Source: Paenibacillus wynnii (GTDB taxonomy: Bacteria; Bacillota; Bacilli; Paenibacillales; Paenibacillaceae). Taken from it: a DNA stretch of 64,000 bases. Shown in pieces: positions 28,695 to 37,949 of this stretch (position 1 is the first letter of the stretch; each line of letters starts with the position of its first letter). The DNA lies in the NCBI RefSeq assembly GCF_030812855.1, contig NZ_JAUSTK010000002.1, positions 1 through 64,000 of the forward strand. Reading direction: 5' to 3'. Under the pieces are notes generated by a model. The model did no database searches. It had not been told where the DNA came from and saw nothing but the letters and a program-made list of their open reading frames with translations. The translations under genes and the position numbers were made by a program.

Positions 28695-29596
28695 GACAAC
28701 GGGGGCGCAGAAATACACGGGGTCCTGTACAGGAAGTCAGAGATCGTTGGATGATTACCTACGCGGATCTGATTACATTGCTATTGATTTTTTTCGTCAT
28801 TTTATACGCGATGAGCAGCTTGGACGGCAATAAATACGGAATTGTAACGGATTCGTTATCCGAAACCTTCGGATCCGGCAATCCTGCACTGGACGGGGGA
28901 ACAGGGATTCTTGATTCTACACAGGGGCAGACCCCTGCAAGCAACTCGGGAGGAGCGGCAGGACAGTCATCGGGTAATGCATCTGGTGGGAGTACTGGGA
29001 ACGATTCAGGGAGTGGGACTGATGGTTCTGCGAGCAGTGGGCAGGGGCCTGCGGGGAGCGGTGCTGAAGTTCCCTCTGAGACTGCTGTGCCTACGGCTCG
29101 TGAGCTTGCTTTTAAAGAACAGGAAGCTCGACTTGCCGAACTGGTCGGGGTCATCACGAAGTATGTACAGGACAATAATTTGGGGGACCAAATCTTTGTA
29201 GAAGATAAACCGCAAGGTATCGCCATAAAGATGAGTGACCGCTTCCTGTTCGATGTCGGTGATGCCGCTCTGAAGTCTCCTTCCCTCCCTGTGCTTCAGA
29301 AACTGTCCGGCTTATTCAATGGTATTGGTGCGGTGGTGAGCATTGAAGGTCATACGGATAATACGCTAGTATTATCCACGTCTGAATATGAGGACAACTG
29401 GGAGCTGTCCGGTGCCCGTGCGCTGTCCGTATTACGCTTTTTCCTGGAAAAGCAGCATCTTAATCCAGATGAGTTCCAGTATGCAGGATATGCAGACACA
29501 CGCCCGGCCGTCAGTAATACAACTGAAGCCGGACGCCAAAAAAACCGCCGTGTTGAGATTATCGTTCTTCGGCAGTTGCAAGAGGTAGTAAATTAA
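28691..29596 (+). CDS. motB: Flagellar stator protein MotB
   Basis: 301 residues. A basic cytoplasmic N-terminus is followed by one membrane span, TYADLITLLLIFFVILYAM, whose Asp26 is the essential ion-carrying residue. Residues about 60-125 form a Gly/Ser-rich low-complexity linker (repeated SGG, GSG and ASG motifs). Residues about 170-295 are an OmpA-like peptidoglycan-binding domain (VSIEGHTDNTLV, NWELSGARALSVLRFFLE, GRQKNRRVEIIV). The protein anchors the stator to peptidoglycan. The linker is longer and more repetitive than in E. coli MotB. Its stop codon is about 35 bp before the second tandem repeat array. Confidence 0.93.
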   Translation: MRQRGRRNTRGPVQEVRDRWMITYADLITLLLIFFVILYAMSSLDGNKYGIVTDSLSETFGSGNPALDGGTGILDSTQGQTPASNSGGAAGQSSGNASGGSTGNDSGSGTDGSASSGQGPAGSGAEVPSETAVPTARELAFKEQEARLAELVGVITKYVQDNNLGDQIFVEDKPQGIAIKMSDRFLFDVGDAALKSPSLPVLQKLSGLFNGIGAVVSIEGHTDNTLVLSTSEYEDNWELSGARALSVLRFFLEKQHLNPDEFQYAGYADTRPAVSNTTEAGRQKNRRVEIIVLRQLQEVVN

Positions 29597-29631
29597 AGAC
29601 CTGAATACTGGAGCGGCATGCTGTAGGAGAA

Positions 29632-30262
29632 TGTTGTACTTTGTGCAGGATTTCAGCCTAATCTGGCCCTCACACTCTGAATTGTTGTACTTTGTGCAGG
29701 ATTTCAGCCTAATCTGGCCCTCACACTCTGGATTGTTGTACTTTGTGCAGGATTTCCGCCTAATCTGGCTCTCACACGCTGGATTGTTGTACTTTGTGCA
29801 GGATTCCAGCCTAATCTGACCTCAGACTCTGGATTGTTGTACTTTGTGCAGGATTTCCGCCTAATCTGGCCCCCAGACGCTGAATTGTTGTACTTTGTGC
29901 AGGATTTCCGCCTAATCTGGCCCCCAGACGCTGAATTGTTGTACTTTGTGCAGGATTTCCGCCTAATCTGGCCCTCACACGCTGAATTGTTGTACTTTGT
30001 GCAGGATTTCCGCCTAATCTGGCCCTCACACTCTGAATTGTTGTACTTTGTGCAGGATTTCAGCCTAATCTGGCCCTCACACTCTGGATTGTTGTACTTT
30101 GTGCAGGATTTCCGCCTAATCTGGCTCTCACACGCTGGATTGTTGTACTTTGTGCAGGATTCCAGCCTAATCTGGCTCTCACACGCTGGATTGTTGTACT
30201 TTGTGCAGGATTCCAGCCTAATCTGGCCCTCACACTCTGAATTGTTGTACTTTTTGCAGGAT
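29632..30262. repeat. Tandem array, 13 units of 51 bp
   Basis: Units on the plus strand read TTGTTGTACTTTGTGCAGGA, then TTTCCGCCTAATCTGGCC, then CTCACACGCTGAA, with small changes (TTTCAGCC or TTCCAGCC; CACACTCT or CAGACGCT; GAAT or GGAT). I count 13 units, the last diverging after its core. Spacing of the dyad box TGTACTTTGTGCA is 51 bp (for example 29635 then 29686). Because 51 is a multiple of three, long reading frames run through the array on both strands and encode a 17-residue repeat; these are by-products. The array fills the gap between the convergent motB and gcvH genes. The core matches that of the 16421-17532 array except that the central AAA is TTT. Confidence 0.97.
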
Positions 30263-30310
30263 TTTTTGCGTGCTCCAAAAGCAAAAAAACAGGACTTTAA
30301 GAGAAATTCC

Positions 30311-30400
30311 CCTAGAGTCCTGGTGAGTCCTGGTGAGTCCTGGTGAGTCCTGGTGAGTCCTGGTGAGTCCTGGTGAGTCCTGGTGAGTCCTATAGAATCC
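30311..30400. repeat. 10-bp direct repeat, seven perfect copies
   Basis: TGGTGAGTCC is repeated seven times exactly (30321-30390), flanked by degenerate copies (CCTAGAGTCC before, TATAGAATCC after). It sits directly between the 51-bp array and gcvH. A period near one helical turn and perfect identity suggest recent slippage expansion. Confidence 0.95.
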
Positions 30401-30433
30401 TGAGTCCTGTCAATTCCCCATTATTTACAACTG

Positions 30434-30826
30434 TTACTCTCCCACCAAAGCCCGATAAGCAGCAGCATCAAGCAAATGACCCGCCACGTCAGCAAATTCG
30501 CCATCAATCTCCACTTCAAAAATCCATCCCCCGCCGTAAGGCTGGTCGTTAATAAGCTCCGGACTGGTCTCCAAGGTTTCGTTAATCTTGGTCACCGTTC
30601 CCGTTATCGGGGAATATAATTCAGATACCGTCTTCACGGACTCGATGCTGCCTACACTGTCGCCTGCAGTTATACTAGCCCCCACTTCAGGAAACTCCAC
30701 AAACACAATGTCACCTAGCAAATGCTGAGCATGATCCGTAATCCCAATTCGTACTACGCGTCCTTCTGCTTGCTGTGCCCATTCATGCTCATCACTGTAA
30801 AGCAGATTGTCTAAGACTTCACTCAT
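30434..30826 (-). CDS. gcvH: Glycine cleavage system H protein
   Basis: 130 residues from the ATG at 30826 after AGAGGCGG; a TTG two codons earlier is less well placed. The protein is a lipoyl-domain carrier: GDIVFVEFPEVG, then GSIESVKTVSELYSP with Lys65 as the lipoylation site, then YGGGWIFEVEI. GcvH shuttles the methylamine intermediate between GcvP, GcvT and the lipoamide dehydrogenase. Here it is transcribed away from gcvT-gcvPA-gcvPB and so lies outside the glycine riboswitch seen on the other strand. Other roles for Bacillales GcvH include passing octanoyl groups in lipoate synthesis, which would favour constitutive expression. Confidence 0.97.
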   Translation of the reverse strand: MSEVLDNLLYSDEHEWAQQAEGRVVRIGITDHAQHLLGDIVFVEFPEVGASITAGDSVGSIESVKTVSELYSPITGTVTKINETLETSPELINDQPYGGGWIFEVEIDGEFADVAGHLLDAAAYRALVGE

Positions 30827-30950
30827 TCCCAAGCCGCCTCTTTTCCAAAATTGGAGTTGTAAAATTAGTTATAGCCTAAGTTATCGCGCCTCTCAATGTC
30901 AATATAGCTGACAGGAATTTTAAATTTGTCATCTTTTTGACGTTTTTTTG

Positions 30951-30980
30951 TTGACAGCAGAGGAGTCTACCCGTTTTAAT
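30951..30980 (+). promoter_or_regulatory. Sigma-A promoter of the gcv operon
   Basis: Perfect -35 TTGACA at 30951-30956 and -10 TTTAAT at 30975-30980 with 18-base spacing. Transcription from about 30987 would begin shortly before the glycine riboswitch. Confidence 0.7.
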
Positions 30981-31017
30981 GGAGTCAGTAGAATATTAAC
31001 GTTGTTGCGAATGATGG

Positions 31018-31212
31018 CATAGGGAGAGACTGTCTCTTGAAGACGGCGCCGAAGGAGTAAGCCCGGGATGGGTGAATCTCTCAGGCAAAAGGACCTTTGC
31101 CGGACGCATCTCTGGAGAGCATTAGGCGTGCACTTAGACGCCCGATCACCAACGGGGAAACCTGCCCACTCATGTGGAACAGGGTAACTCTCAGGTACAA
31201 AGGACAGAGCGG
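31018..31212 (+). promoter_or_regulatory. Tandem glycine riboswitch (two aptamers)
   Basis: The first aptamer contains GGGAGAGACTG, the GCGCCGAAGGAGTAAGC core and CTCTCAGGCAAAAGGACC, followed by CTCTGGAGAGC. The second, after a short linker, contains the CACCAACGGGGAAACC core and CTCTCAGGTACAAAGGACAGAG. These are the hallmark conserved segments of cooperative glycine riboswitches (gcvT motif). It stands immediately before gcvT, with a terminator hairpin as expression platform. Glycine binding should prevent terminator formation and switch on glycine cleavage. Confidence 0.96.
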
Positions 31213-31266
31213 AAGATGATTATATGCGGTTTATTGCATATCTCTCTTCTGCCTGTCCTTTTTTGT
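31201..31266 (+). terminator. Riboswitch-controlled terminator
   Basis: AGGACAGagcGGAAGA pairs with TCTTCTGCCTGTCCT, followed by six T. The 5' arm overlaps the end of the second aptamer, so ligand binding and terminator formation compete. Confidence 0.85.
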
Positions 31267-31294
31267 ATGTAATCAGACCAAGGGGAGTGACGAC

Positions 31295-32419
31295 ATGGAT
31301 ACTTTGAAAAGAACGCCTTTTTATGACCTCTACTCCGCTTTTCCGGAGTCCAGATGTATTGATTTCGGAGGCTGGGAGCTGCCGGTTCAGTTTACAGGTA
31401 TCGTGAAGGAACATGAGGCGGTTCGGCAAAAGGCCGGCCTGTTCGATGTATCGCATATGGGCGAGTTCATGGTGTCAGGGGCAGGAGCGGAATCTTTTAT
31501 TCAAAAAATGACAACCAACGATGTTACCCGTCTCCTCGATGGAGGCGCACAGTATACGCTTCTTTGTTATCCGGATGGTGGTGTAGTTGACGATCTGCTC
31601 GTGTACCGTTTGGGAGAAGGCCGTTACATGCTTGTTGTGAATGCATCCAACATCGACAAGGATTTTCAATGGTTGCAGGATCACCTTACCGCGGATTTCG
31701 GGGATGTAACGCTCACCAATGTCTCTGACGAGACGCTGCTGTTGGCGTTGCAAGGTCCCTTGGCTGAAAAAATTCTCGCTACAGTAACCGATGTTTCCTT
31801 GGCTGAGCTCAAGCCGTTCCATTTCATCGAAAAAGCAAGCGTCTGCGGAGTAGAGGTTCTTCTATCCCGTACCGGATATACCGGCGAGGACGGTTTTGAA
31901 ATCTACGCGCCGCTGGATACTGCCGAAACGTTGTGGAACGGTCTGCTGGCAGCTGGTGCACCTTTTGGTCTTACTCCTGCCGGTCTGGGCGCGCGTGACA
32001 CGCTGCGTTTTGAAGCAAAACTTCCCTTGTACGGCCAGGAACTTTCCGCCGATATTACGCCCCTCGAAGCTGGAGTTCAGTTCTTCGTGAAGCTAGACAA
32101 TGCCGATTTCATCGGGCGTGATGCTCTTTTGCAGCAAAAAGAAACCGGTCTTCCCCGCCGCCTCGTGGGTCTGGAAATGATTGACCGCGGCATTCCGCGC
32201 TCGCATTATCCGGTATACGCCGATGGGATGAAAATAGGAGAAGTCACTACAGGAACCCAGTCCCCCACGCTCAAACGCAATTTAGGGCTGGCTTTGCTGG
32301 ATACAGCGTACAGTGAACTAGGCACTGAGGTTTATGTGGAAATCAGGGGAAAGCAGTTGAAGGCTGTTGTGATTAAGGCCCCTTTTTATAAAAAAAGCCA
32401 AGGAGTGAATCCGCAATGA
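31295..32419 (+). CDS. gcvT: Glycine cleavage system T protein (aminomethyltransferase)
   Basis: 374 residues; ATG after AAGGGGAGTG. The folate-binding GCV_T domain spans residues about 10-265 ([33 protein letters not shown] with the conserved RxE near the folate pocket). The C-terminal beta-barrel domain follows ([16 protein letters not shown]). The enzyme moves the methylene group from the aminomethyl-lipoyl arm of GcvH to tetrahydrofolate. It is the first gene of a three-gene operon behind the glycine riboswitch and overlaps gcvPA by four bases. Confidence 0.98.
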   Translation: MDTLKRTPFYDLYSAFPESRCIDFGGWELPVQFTGIVKEHEAVRQKAGLFDVSHMGEFMVSGAGAESFIQKMTTNDVTRLLDGGAQYTLLCYPDGGVVDDLLVYRLGEGRYMLVVNASNIDKDFQWLQDHLTADFGDVTLTNVSDETLLLALQGPLAEKILATVTDVSLAELKPFHFIEKASVCGVEVLLSRTGYTGEDGFEIYAPLDTAETLWNGLLAAGAPFGLTPAGLGARDTLRFEAKLPLYGQELSADITPLEAGVQFFVKLDNADFIGRDALLQQKETGLPRRLVGLEMIDRGIPRSHYPVYADGMKIGEVTTGTQSPTLKRNLGLALLDTAYSELGTEVYVEIRGKQLKAVVIKAPFYKKSQGVNPQ

Positions 32420-33768
32420 AGCACCGTTATCTGCCGATGACTGAACAAGACCGCAAAGAGATGATGGAAACCGTCGGGATTCAATCCATTGAGGAGCTCT
32501 TCACGGATATCCCTCAAGCCGTCCGCTATCAAGGAACCATGCCGATGTCGGAAGCCCTTGATGAATACGCGCTGCTGCGCCATATGAAAGAACTGGCTGA
32601 TGCAAATGCGAACTTTGACACTCACGCAAGCTTTTTGGGTGCCGGACTCTATGATCACCATATCCCTGTTGTGATTAATCATGTGATTTCCCGCTCCGAA
32701 TTCTATACGGCCTATACTCCCTACCAGCCGGAGATTAGCCAAGGGGAGCTTCAGGCAATCTTTGAATTCCAATCCTATATCTGCGAGCTGACCGGTATGA
32801 AAGTAGCTAACGCCAGTATGTACGATGGGGCTACAGCTTTCGCGGAAGCAGCGGTCCTCGCAGCTGGTGCGACAAAACGAAAAAAACTAATTGTCTCGCG
32901 CACAGTCCATCCCGAAGCACGGCAGGTACTGCGCACTTCAGCCAATGCCTGGGGATTGGATGTCGTAGAGATTGACTATAAAGACGGAGTTACCGATCTG
33001 GCAAAATTGGCTGAAGCTATAGATGGCGATACAGCGGCAGTGCTGGTGCAATCACCGAATTTCTTCGGCAGCATAGAGGATCTGAGCGCGATCGAGCCGT
33101 TAATTCATGCGGTGAAAGGTTTGCTTGTCGTCAGCGCGAATCCGATCGCCCTCGGCGTTCTGGAAACCCCGGGCAAGCTGGGTGCCGACATTGTTGTTGG
33201 CGATGCGCAACCGCTCGGCATCCCGGCATCTCTTGGCGGACCAACCTGCGGCTTCTTCGCCGTAGCCGAACCGCTGATGCGCCGTATGCCGGGCCGTATC
33301 GTAGGTCAGACCGTTGACCGTAATGGCAAGCGCGGCTTCGTTCTTACTCTACAAGCTCGTGAACAGCATATCCGCCGCGAGAAAGCGACCTCCAACATTT
33401 GCTCCAATCAGGCACTGCTGGCACTTTGCGCATCTGTCTACTTATCCGTTATGGGCAAGGAAGGCATGCGCGAGGTTGGTGAGCTAAATATACGTAAGAG
33501 TCATTATGCCGCCAGCAAGCTTAGCGAGTTAAGTGGTGCTGAACGCACCTTCTCTACTCCGTTTTTCAATGAATTTGTATTGAAGCTTCCTGAAGGAAGC
33601 AATGTGAAGTCCATTAATTCCAAGTTGCTTAAGGAAGGCTATCTCGGCGGCTACGATCTTGGTCGGGATTATCCAGAACTGGCCGGACATATGCTGATTG
33701 CCGTAACGGAAAAGAGAAGCAAAGCAGAAATTGACCAATTCGCAAATGCATTGGAGGGCTGTATATGA
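32416..33768 (+). CDS. gcvPA: Glycine dehydrogenase (decarboxylating) subunit 1
   Basis: 450 residues. It is the N-terminal half of the P protein in its split Gram-positive form: [22 protein letters not shown] near the start, [16 protein letters not shown], and [20 protein letters not shown]. It lacks the PLP lysine, which is in subunit 2; this half forms the partner surface of the dimer. Start and stop overlap both neighbours by four bases (ATGA), so translation is coupled across the operon. Confidence 0.98.
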   Translation: MKHRYLPMTEQDRKEMMETVGIQSIEELFTDIPQAVRYQGTMPMSEALDEYALLRHMKELADANANFDTHASFLGAGLYDHHIPVVINHVISRSEFYTAYTPYQPEISQGELQAIFEFQSYICELTGMKVANASMYDGATAFAEAAVLAAGATKRKKLIVSRTVHPEARQVLRTSANAWGLDVVEIDYKDGVTDLAKLAEAIDGDTAAVLVQSPNFFGSIEDLSAIEPLIHAVKGLLVVSANPIALGVLETPGKLGADIVVGDAQPLGIPASLGGPTCGFFAVAEPLMRRMPGRIVGQTVDRNGKRGFVLTLQAREQHIRREKATSNICSNQALLALCASVYLSVMGKEGMREVGELNIRKSHYAASKLSELSGAERTFSTPFFNEFVLKLPEGSNVKSINSKLLKEGYLGGYDLGRDYPELAGHMLIAVTEKRSKAEIDQFANALEGCI

Positions 33769-35225
33769 AACCGGAACAAACTCTGATTTTTGAATTAAGT
33801 CGTCCCGGCCGTTCGGCCTATTCCCTGCCACAGTGCGATGTACCGCAAGACCTAAGCATCGAATCCTTGATTCCGACGGGTCTGCTGCGCAGCCAACCGG
33901 TGGTTTTGCCTGAAGTGTCTGAAGTCGATGTAATTCGCCACTACACCGCTCTTTCACGCCGCAACTTCGGTGTAGACAACGGCTTTTATCCGCTCGGTTC
34001 TTGTACGATGAAATATAATCCGAAGATCAATGAGGATGTTGCCCGATTCCCCGGTCTGGCCAAGATTCATCCGTATCAACCGGAAGAAAGTATCCAAGGG
34101 GCGCTTGAGTTAATGTACACCCTGCAAAATGATCTGGCAGCGCTGACAGGTATGGATGCCGTCTCCCTTCAGCCAGCCGCTGGGGCTCATGGGGAATGGA
34201 CCGGACTGATGATGATTCGCGCTTACCATGAAAGCCGCGGTGAGACCCGTACCAAGGTCATCGTGCCCGATTCCTCACACGGTACCAATCCTGCCAGCGC
34301 AGCTGCAGCTGGGCTGGATACCGTAACGATTCCTTCTAATGATAAAGGGATGGTTGATCTTGAAGCATTGAAAGCAGCAGTTGGTAGTGATACCGCAGCA
34401 TTGATGCTGACGAACCCAAGTACATTAGGATTGTTCGAGACGCAAATCGTAGAGATTGCGGCTATTGTGCACGAAGCTGGCGGCCTGCTCTATTACGATG
34501 GTGCGAACTCCAACGCGATTATGGGCATCACCCGTCCCGGAGATATGGGCTTTGACGTAGTCCATTTGAATCTACACAAGACGATGAGTACACCGCATGG
34601 CGGTGGTGGCCCGGGAGCCGGTCCTGTTGGCGTAAAAGCAAGGTTGATTCCCTTCCTTCCACAACCTACGGTAGCTAAAACGCAAGACGGCAGCTTCTCA
34701 CTCGACTTCGGCGGCCCTGAATCAATCGGTCGCGTTAAGGCTTTTTACGGTAACTTTGGTATTCTGGTCCGTGCTTACGCCTATATTCGCACCTATGGAC
34801 CGGATGGTCTTCGCGAGGTGTCAGAGAACGCTGTGCTGAACGCCAACTATATGATGCACCGCTTGGCGCCTTACTTTGAAATTCCGTATCCGGGAGTATG
34901 TAAGCATGAATTTGTAATGTCCGGCAAAAACCTTAAGCAATATGGCGTCCGCACGCTGGATGTAGCCAAACGCCTGCTTGATTTCGGTTACCATCCGCCA
35001 ACCGTGTATTTTCCGCTAACCGTGGAAGAATGCATGATGATTGAGCCTACTGAGACCGAAAGTAAGGAAACACTCGACGGTTTCATCGAGACGATGATCC
35101 AGATTGTGAAGGAAGCACAAGAAACGCCGGAAGTAGTCATCAACGCCCCTCATACAACGGAGATCAGCCGTTTGGATGAGACGCAGGCAGCCCGTAAGCC
35201 GGTGTTGAATTGCTCTTGCGGATGA
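33765..35225 (+). CDS. gcvPB: Glycine dehydrogenase (decarboxylating) subunit 2
   Basis: 486 residues; the PLP-binding half of the split P protein. The PLP lysine is in [37 protein letters not shown] and [13 protein letters not shown] are also typical. The protein ends in a short Cys-containing tail (NCSCG). With GcvPA it decarboxylates glycine and loads the aminomethyl group onto GcvH. It is the last gene of the operon, with a strong terminator 30 bases downstream. Confidence 0.98.
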   Translation: MKPEQTLIFELSRPGRSAYSLPQCDVPQDLSIESLIPTGLLRSQPVVLPEVSEVDVIRHYTALSRRNFGVDNGFYPLGSCTMKYNPKINEDVARFPGLAKIHPYQPEESIQGALELMYTLQNDLAALTGMDAVSLQPAAGAHGEWTGLMMIRAYHESRGETRTKVIVPDSSHGTNPASAAAAGLDTVTIPSNDKGMVDLEALKAAVGSDTAALMLTNPSTLGLFETQIVEIAAIVHEAGGLLYYDGANSNAIMGITRPGDMGFDVVHLNLHKTMSTPHGGGGPGAGPVGVKARLIPFLPQPTVAKTQDGSFSLDFGGPESIGRVKAFYGNFGILVRAYAYIRTYGPDGLREVSENAVLNANYMMHRLAPYFEIPYPGVCKHEFVMSGKNLKQYGVRTLDVAKRLLDFGYHPPTVYFPLTVEECMMIEPTETESKETLDGFIETMIQIVKEAQETPEVVINAPHTTEISRLDETQAARKPVLNCSCG

Positions 35226-35252
35226 ACTAAGTAGATAAATAGATGAAATTTA

Positions 35253-35304
35253 AGCGGCTAATCCGAAAGTCTTCATTAGACTTTAGGGATTAGCCGCTTT
35301 TTTA
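35253..35304 (+). terminator. Terminator of the gcv operon
   Basis: AGCGGCTAATCC pairs with GGGATTAGCCGCT, with a second small stem (AAAGTCT/AGACTTT) inside the loop, followed by six T. Confidence 0.93.
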
Positions 35305-35451
35305 AAAATATATTAGTACATTCAATGAATCGCCATACCATACTATTCGGAAAATGAAAATATACAGCAGAGGATATTTCTATGATCGTTCATTTGTATA
35401 GAATATATTAAATCACACAGCTTTAATGAATAGTATGGAGGAACCCCTTTT

Positions 35452-35670
35452 ATGATTATGAAAAAAAGTAAACTACTAATGACATCTATCGTTCTAGCTT
35501 GCATATTTTCGAAATTATTTCTGAAAATGGTTAACTTCGAATATCACTTATTTGATGAAAAATTTGATTTTTTTAGATTATTTTTCGATATAACGATCTT
35601 TTTACTCTTCTATGTAATCGTCTATAATACACTCAATTTTTCATATTCAAAGTCTCAAAAGAAATATTGA
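35452..35670 (+). CDS. Small membrane protein, unknown
   Basis: 72 residues (or 70 from the ATG at 35458). Two hydrophobic segments are visible (about residues 9-25 and 42-62) with a charged centre, and a basic C-terminus (SYSKSQKKY). A GGAGGA ribosome binding site precedes the start by about 10 bases, and the gene is AT-rich. I do not recognise the family. It is isolated between the gcv operon terminator and a palindromic repeat element. Confidence 0.55.
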   Translation: MIMKKSKLLMTSIVLACIFSKLFLKMVNFEYHLFDEKFDFFRLFFDITIFLLFYVIVYNTLNFSYSKSQKKY

Positions 35671-35774
35671 ACATGAGCATGATATGGTTTGTGAAGCGGC
35701 CCATCCCGGTGATTATTATGACCTGCGGATTAGCTGCTTTTATCTATGTCTGCTCTATTTGAAACCAATCTTAC

Positions 35775-35962
35775 CAAACGGACTCAGAAGCCGCTATTTG
35801 CTCCATATCCTCTCATTTTGCTACTATGCGGACTGGGACGCGCTTATCTATAAAGATACCCACTCCATTCCGTGGTTTGAGCACAAATAAAGGCCCCTGT
35901 GTCCGCATAATTGTAATTTTCGTGGGATAACTCAAAATAAGGTCTTTACAGTCCGTAAGGAT
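35775..35962. repeat. CGGAC four-box palindromic element, copy 1
   Basis: CGGAC boxes start at 35779 and 35829 on the plus strand, and inverted boxes (GTCCG) at 35901 and 35951. Spacings are 50, 72 and 50. The longer unit around a box is TATGCGGACTCAG followed by a run like GCCGCTATTTGC. The two arms are only imperfectly complementary outside the boxes. An open frame at 35684-35890 that crosses the left arm is not supported as a gene. The rest of 35671-36092 shows no gene apart from the 5' region of the ABC gene. Confidence 0.75.
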
Positions 35963-36092
35963 AAGGTCGCCCCGGAATATCACCAAAAAGACTTAATCCC
36001 TTCGCTATAATCTGATAGTTTTCGACAAGATGACTATGCTATATTTTTTGAATGATTATTTTGGAAGCGCTTATTCCTGAGGAGGTTTTCCT

Positions 36093-37136
36093 TTGAGTAT
36101 TATTGAAGCAAGGCAGCTGTCTAAGTCGTTCATGCAAGCTGTGAAGGAACCCGGACTGAAAGGTTCAGTCAAACATTTATTTATCCCTAAACATATAGAG
36201 AAGGTAGCCGTACAGCCGTTGGACCTTACAGTTGAAACCGGTGAGACGGTCGCTTATGTGGGGCCGAACGGAGCAGGTAAATCAACCACGCTCAAAATGT
36301 TAACGGGAATATTGGTCCCTTCTTCGGGCACCGTGACCGTAAACGGCATCAGTCCCCATAAAAATAGGATGCAGAATGCCGCGCAGATCGGAGCCGTCTT
36401 CGGACAACGCACACAGCTGTGGTGGGATATCCCTATTACGGAGTCTTTTTCTTTATTGAAGGATATTTATCAAATACCGGAGTCGGTGTATAAGACTAAC
36501 CTCGATCAGTTTATCGAACTTCTGGGTATGAATGAATTTATTCACTTGTCTGCAAGAAAGCTGTCCCTGGGTCAACGCATGCGTGCGGACCTGGCCGCTT
36601 CATTATTACATAATCCGCCGATTCTATATCTGGATGAACCCACTATTGGTCTTGATGTATCCGTCAAACAAAAAATCCGTGAATTCATCAAGAAGATTAA
36701 TCTGGAACAGCAGACCACGGTTATGCTCACTACTCATGATCTTGGCGACATTGAGGATTTATGTAAACGGCTGATCATTATAGATCACGGCTCCATTATT
36801 TATGACGGAAGTTTACAGGAAGTCAAATCCCGGTTTGCTACCGAACGAGTGATCTTCTTCCAAGTGAGCTCTCCCATGCCAGATCTATTTCGGAAGCTGA
36901 AGCAAAGTGACGGGATGAAGCTGGATATCCAAAGCGAGCTGGAGTTTTCCATATCCTTTGACCGGTATAAGTATACTGCAAGCGAGGTGGTAAGCCGGGT
37001 GATGGAGCATGGTGAAGTGGTGGATTTCCGTATGGAAGATGCGAGTATCGAGCAAGTCATCAAATCCGTATATGACGGCAAGCTGAACCTGAATTCAAGC
37101 AGGAACAGTGAAGGAGAACTAGTGTCATGTCTGTAA
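36093..37136 (+). CDS. ABC-2 exporter ATPase
   Basis: 347 residues from a TTG after GAGGAGG (8-base spacing). The nucleotide-binding domain fills residues about 1-245: Walker A GPNGAGKST, signature LSLGQRMRADLAASL, Walker B ILYLDEPTIGLDV, switch His in TTHDLGD. A C-terminal extension of about 100 residues follows. Together with the two permease genes overlapping or just behind it, it matches the COG4586/COG4587/COG3694 type exporter, some of which export viologens or drugs. Substrate unknown. The promoter region contains TGGAAGCGCTTATT, only a poor match to a CcpA site. Confidence 0.9.
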   Translation: MSIIEARQLSKSFMQAVKEPGLKGSVKHLFIPKHIEKVAVQPLDLTVETGETVAYVGPNGAGKSTTLKMLTGILVPSSGTVTVNGISPHKNRMQNAAQIGAVFGQRTQLWWDIPITESFSLLKDIYQIPESVYKTNLDQFIELLGMNEFIHLSARKLSLGQRMRADLAASLLHNPPILYLDEPTIGLDVSVKQKIREFIKKINLEQQTTVMLTTHDLGDIEDLCKRLIIIDHGSIIYDGSLQEVKSRFATERVIFFQVSSPMPDLFRKLKQSDGMKLDIQSELEFSISFDRYKYTASEVVSRVMEHGEVVDFRMEDASIEQVIKSVYDGKLNLNSSRNSEGELVSCL

Positions 37137-37933
37137 TCAGGATTAAGAAATACAGCAGCATTGCCAACCGTTCATTGCAAAACATTTTGGCCTACCGGAT
37201 TTCTTACGTGATTGGTTTTCTGGCTAACTTCTTGAATCTGTTGGCGATCTACTTTTTATGGCACGGTATTTACAGCGGACGCGAGTCCTTGGGCGGATAT
37301 ACTTGGGATCAGATGAAAACCTATTTGCTTGTTACCTTCTTAGCCAATGCAGTATTATCCTGGTATTCTGAAACTTCGATTTCCGGAAAAATACTGGACG
37401 GGAGTGTCGCCGCCGACCTGCTGAAGCCTATTGATTTTCAGACCGCCCGCTTCGCTGAGACCTTAGGCTCAAGTCTGTTAGAAGGAACACTAAGCGCCGT
37501 TCTGATTGGTGTGTTCCTATTGTTTACTTCAGGAGTCAGCGTCCCCCATTCTCCTCTTGTATACGGGTTATTCGCCGTGAGTCTACTGGCAGCTATGCTC
37601 GTGAAATTTGGCGTTGTTTATCTGGCAGCTTTGTTATGCTTCTGGTCAACAGGTTCCCTCGGAATTGTCTGGACACGCATCGCGCTCACGAATTTATTAT
37701 CCGGTGCTTTGGTACCTTTAGCTTTTTTCCCGGGTTGGCTGGAAAAGCTGGCTTTATGGCTGCCCTTCCAGAGTATCATTCACACCCCTACTATGATTTT
37801 TCTGCAACAAGCTGAATCATGGGAAGCCTTGAAGCTGATTGGTATTCAATGCTTCTGGGGAGTCGCTTTATGGATTGCGGGAAAATTCATGTGGAACTGG
37901 GCCGTTCGCCAGGTCACCATTCATGGGGGTTAG
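37127..37933 (+). CDS. ABC-2 exporter permease, first subunit
   Basis: 268 residues with six predicted membrane spans. It starts inside the end of the ATPase gene (10-base overlap), preceded by GAAGGAGAA. The pattern SYVIGFLANFLNLLAIYFLWHGIYSG, then a cytoplasmic loop with ILDGSVAADLLKPIDFQTARFAE, is characteristic of the COG4587 permease family. It should pair with the next gene as a heterodimeric membrane domain. Substrate unknown. Confidence 0.88.
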   Translation: MSVIRIKKYSSIANRSLQNILAYRISYVIGFLANFLNLLAIYFLWHGIYSGRESLGGYTWDQMKTYLLVTFLANAVLSWYSETSISGKILDGSVAADLLKPIDFQTARFAETLGSSLLEGTLSAVLIGVFLLFTSGVSVPHSPLVYGLFAVSLLAAMLVKFGVVYLAALLCFWSTGSLGIVWTRIALTNLLSGALVPLAFFPGWLEKLALWLPFQSIIHTPTMIFLQQAESWEALKLIGIQCFWGVALWIAGKFMWNWAVRQVTIHGG

Positions 37934-37949
37934 AAGGGAGAATTTTACG

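Noticed and set aside
29631-30346. Open frame of about 170 codons with a 17-residue repeat, and opposite-strand frames
   Set aside because: A 51-bp period keeps frames open automatically; no ribosome binding site is seen, and the core is shared with non-coding elements.
35684-35890. 68-codon plus-strand frame
   Set aside because: Runs through the CGGAC element, has no ribosome binding site and looks like translated repeat.
36058-36075. cre site before the ABC-2 exporter
   Set aside because: TGGAAGCGCTTATT departs from the consensus at several fixed positions.
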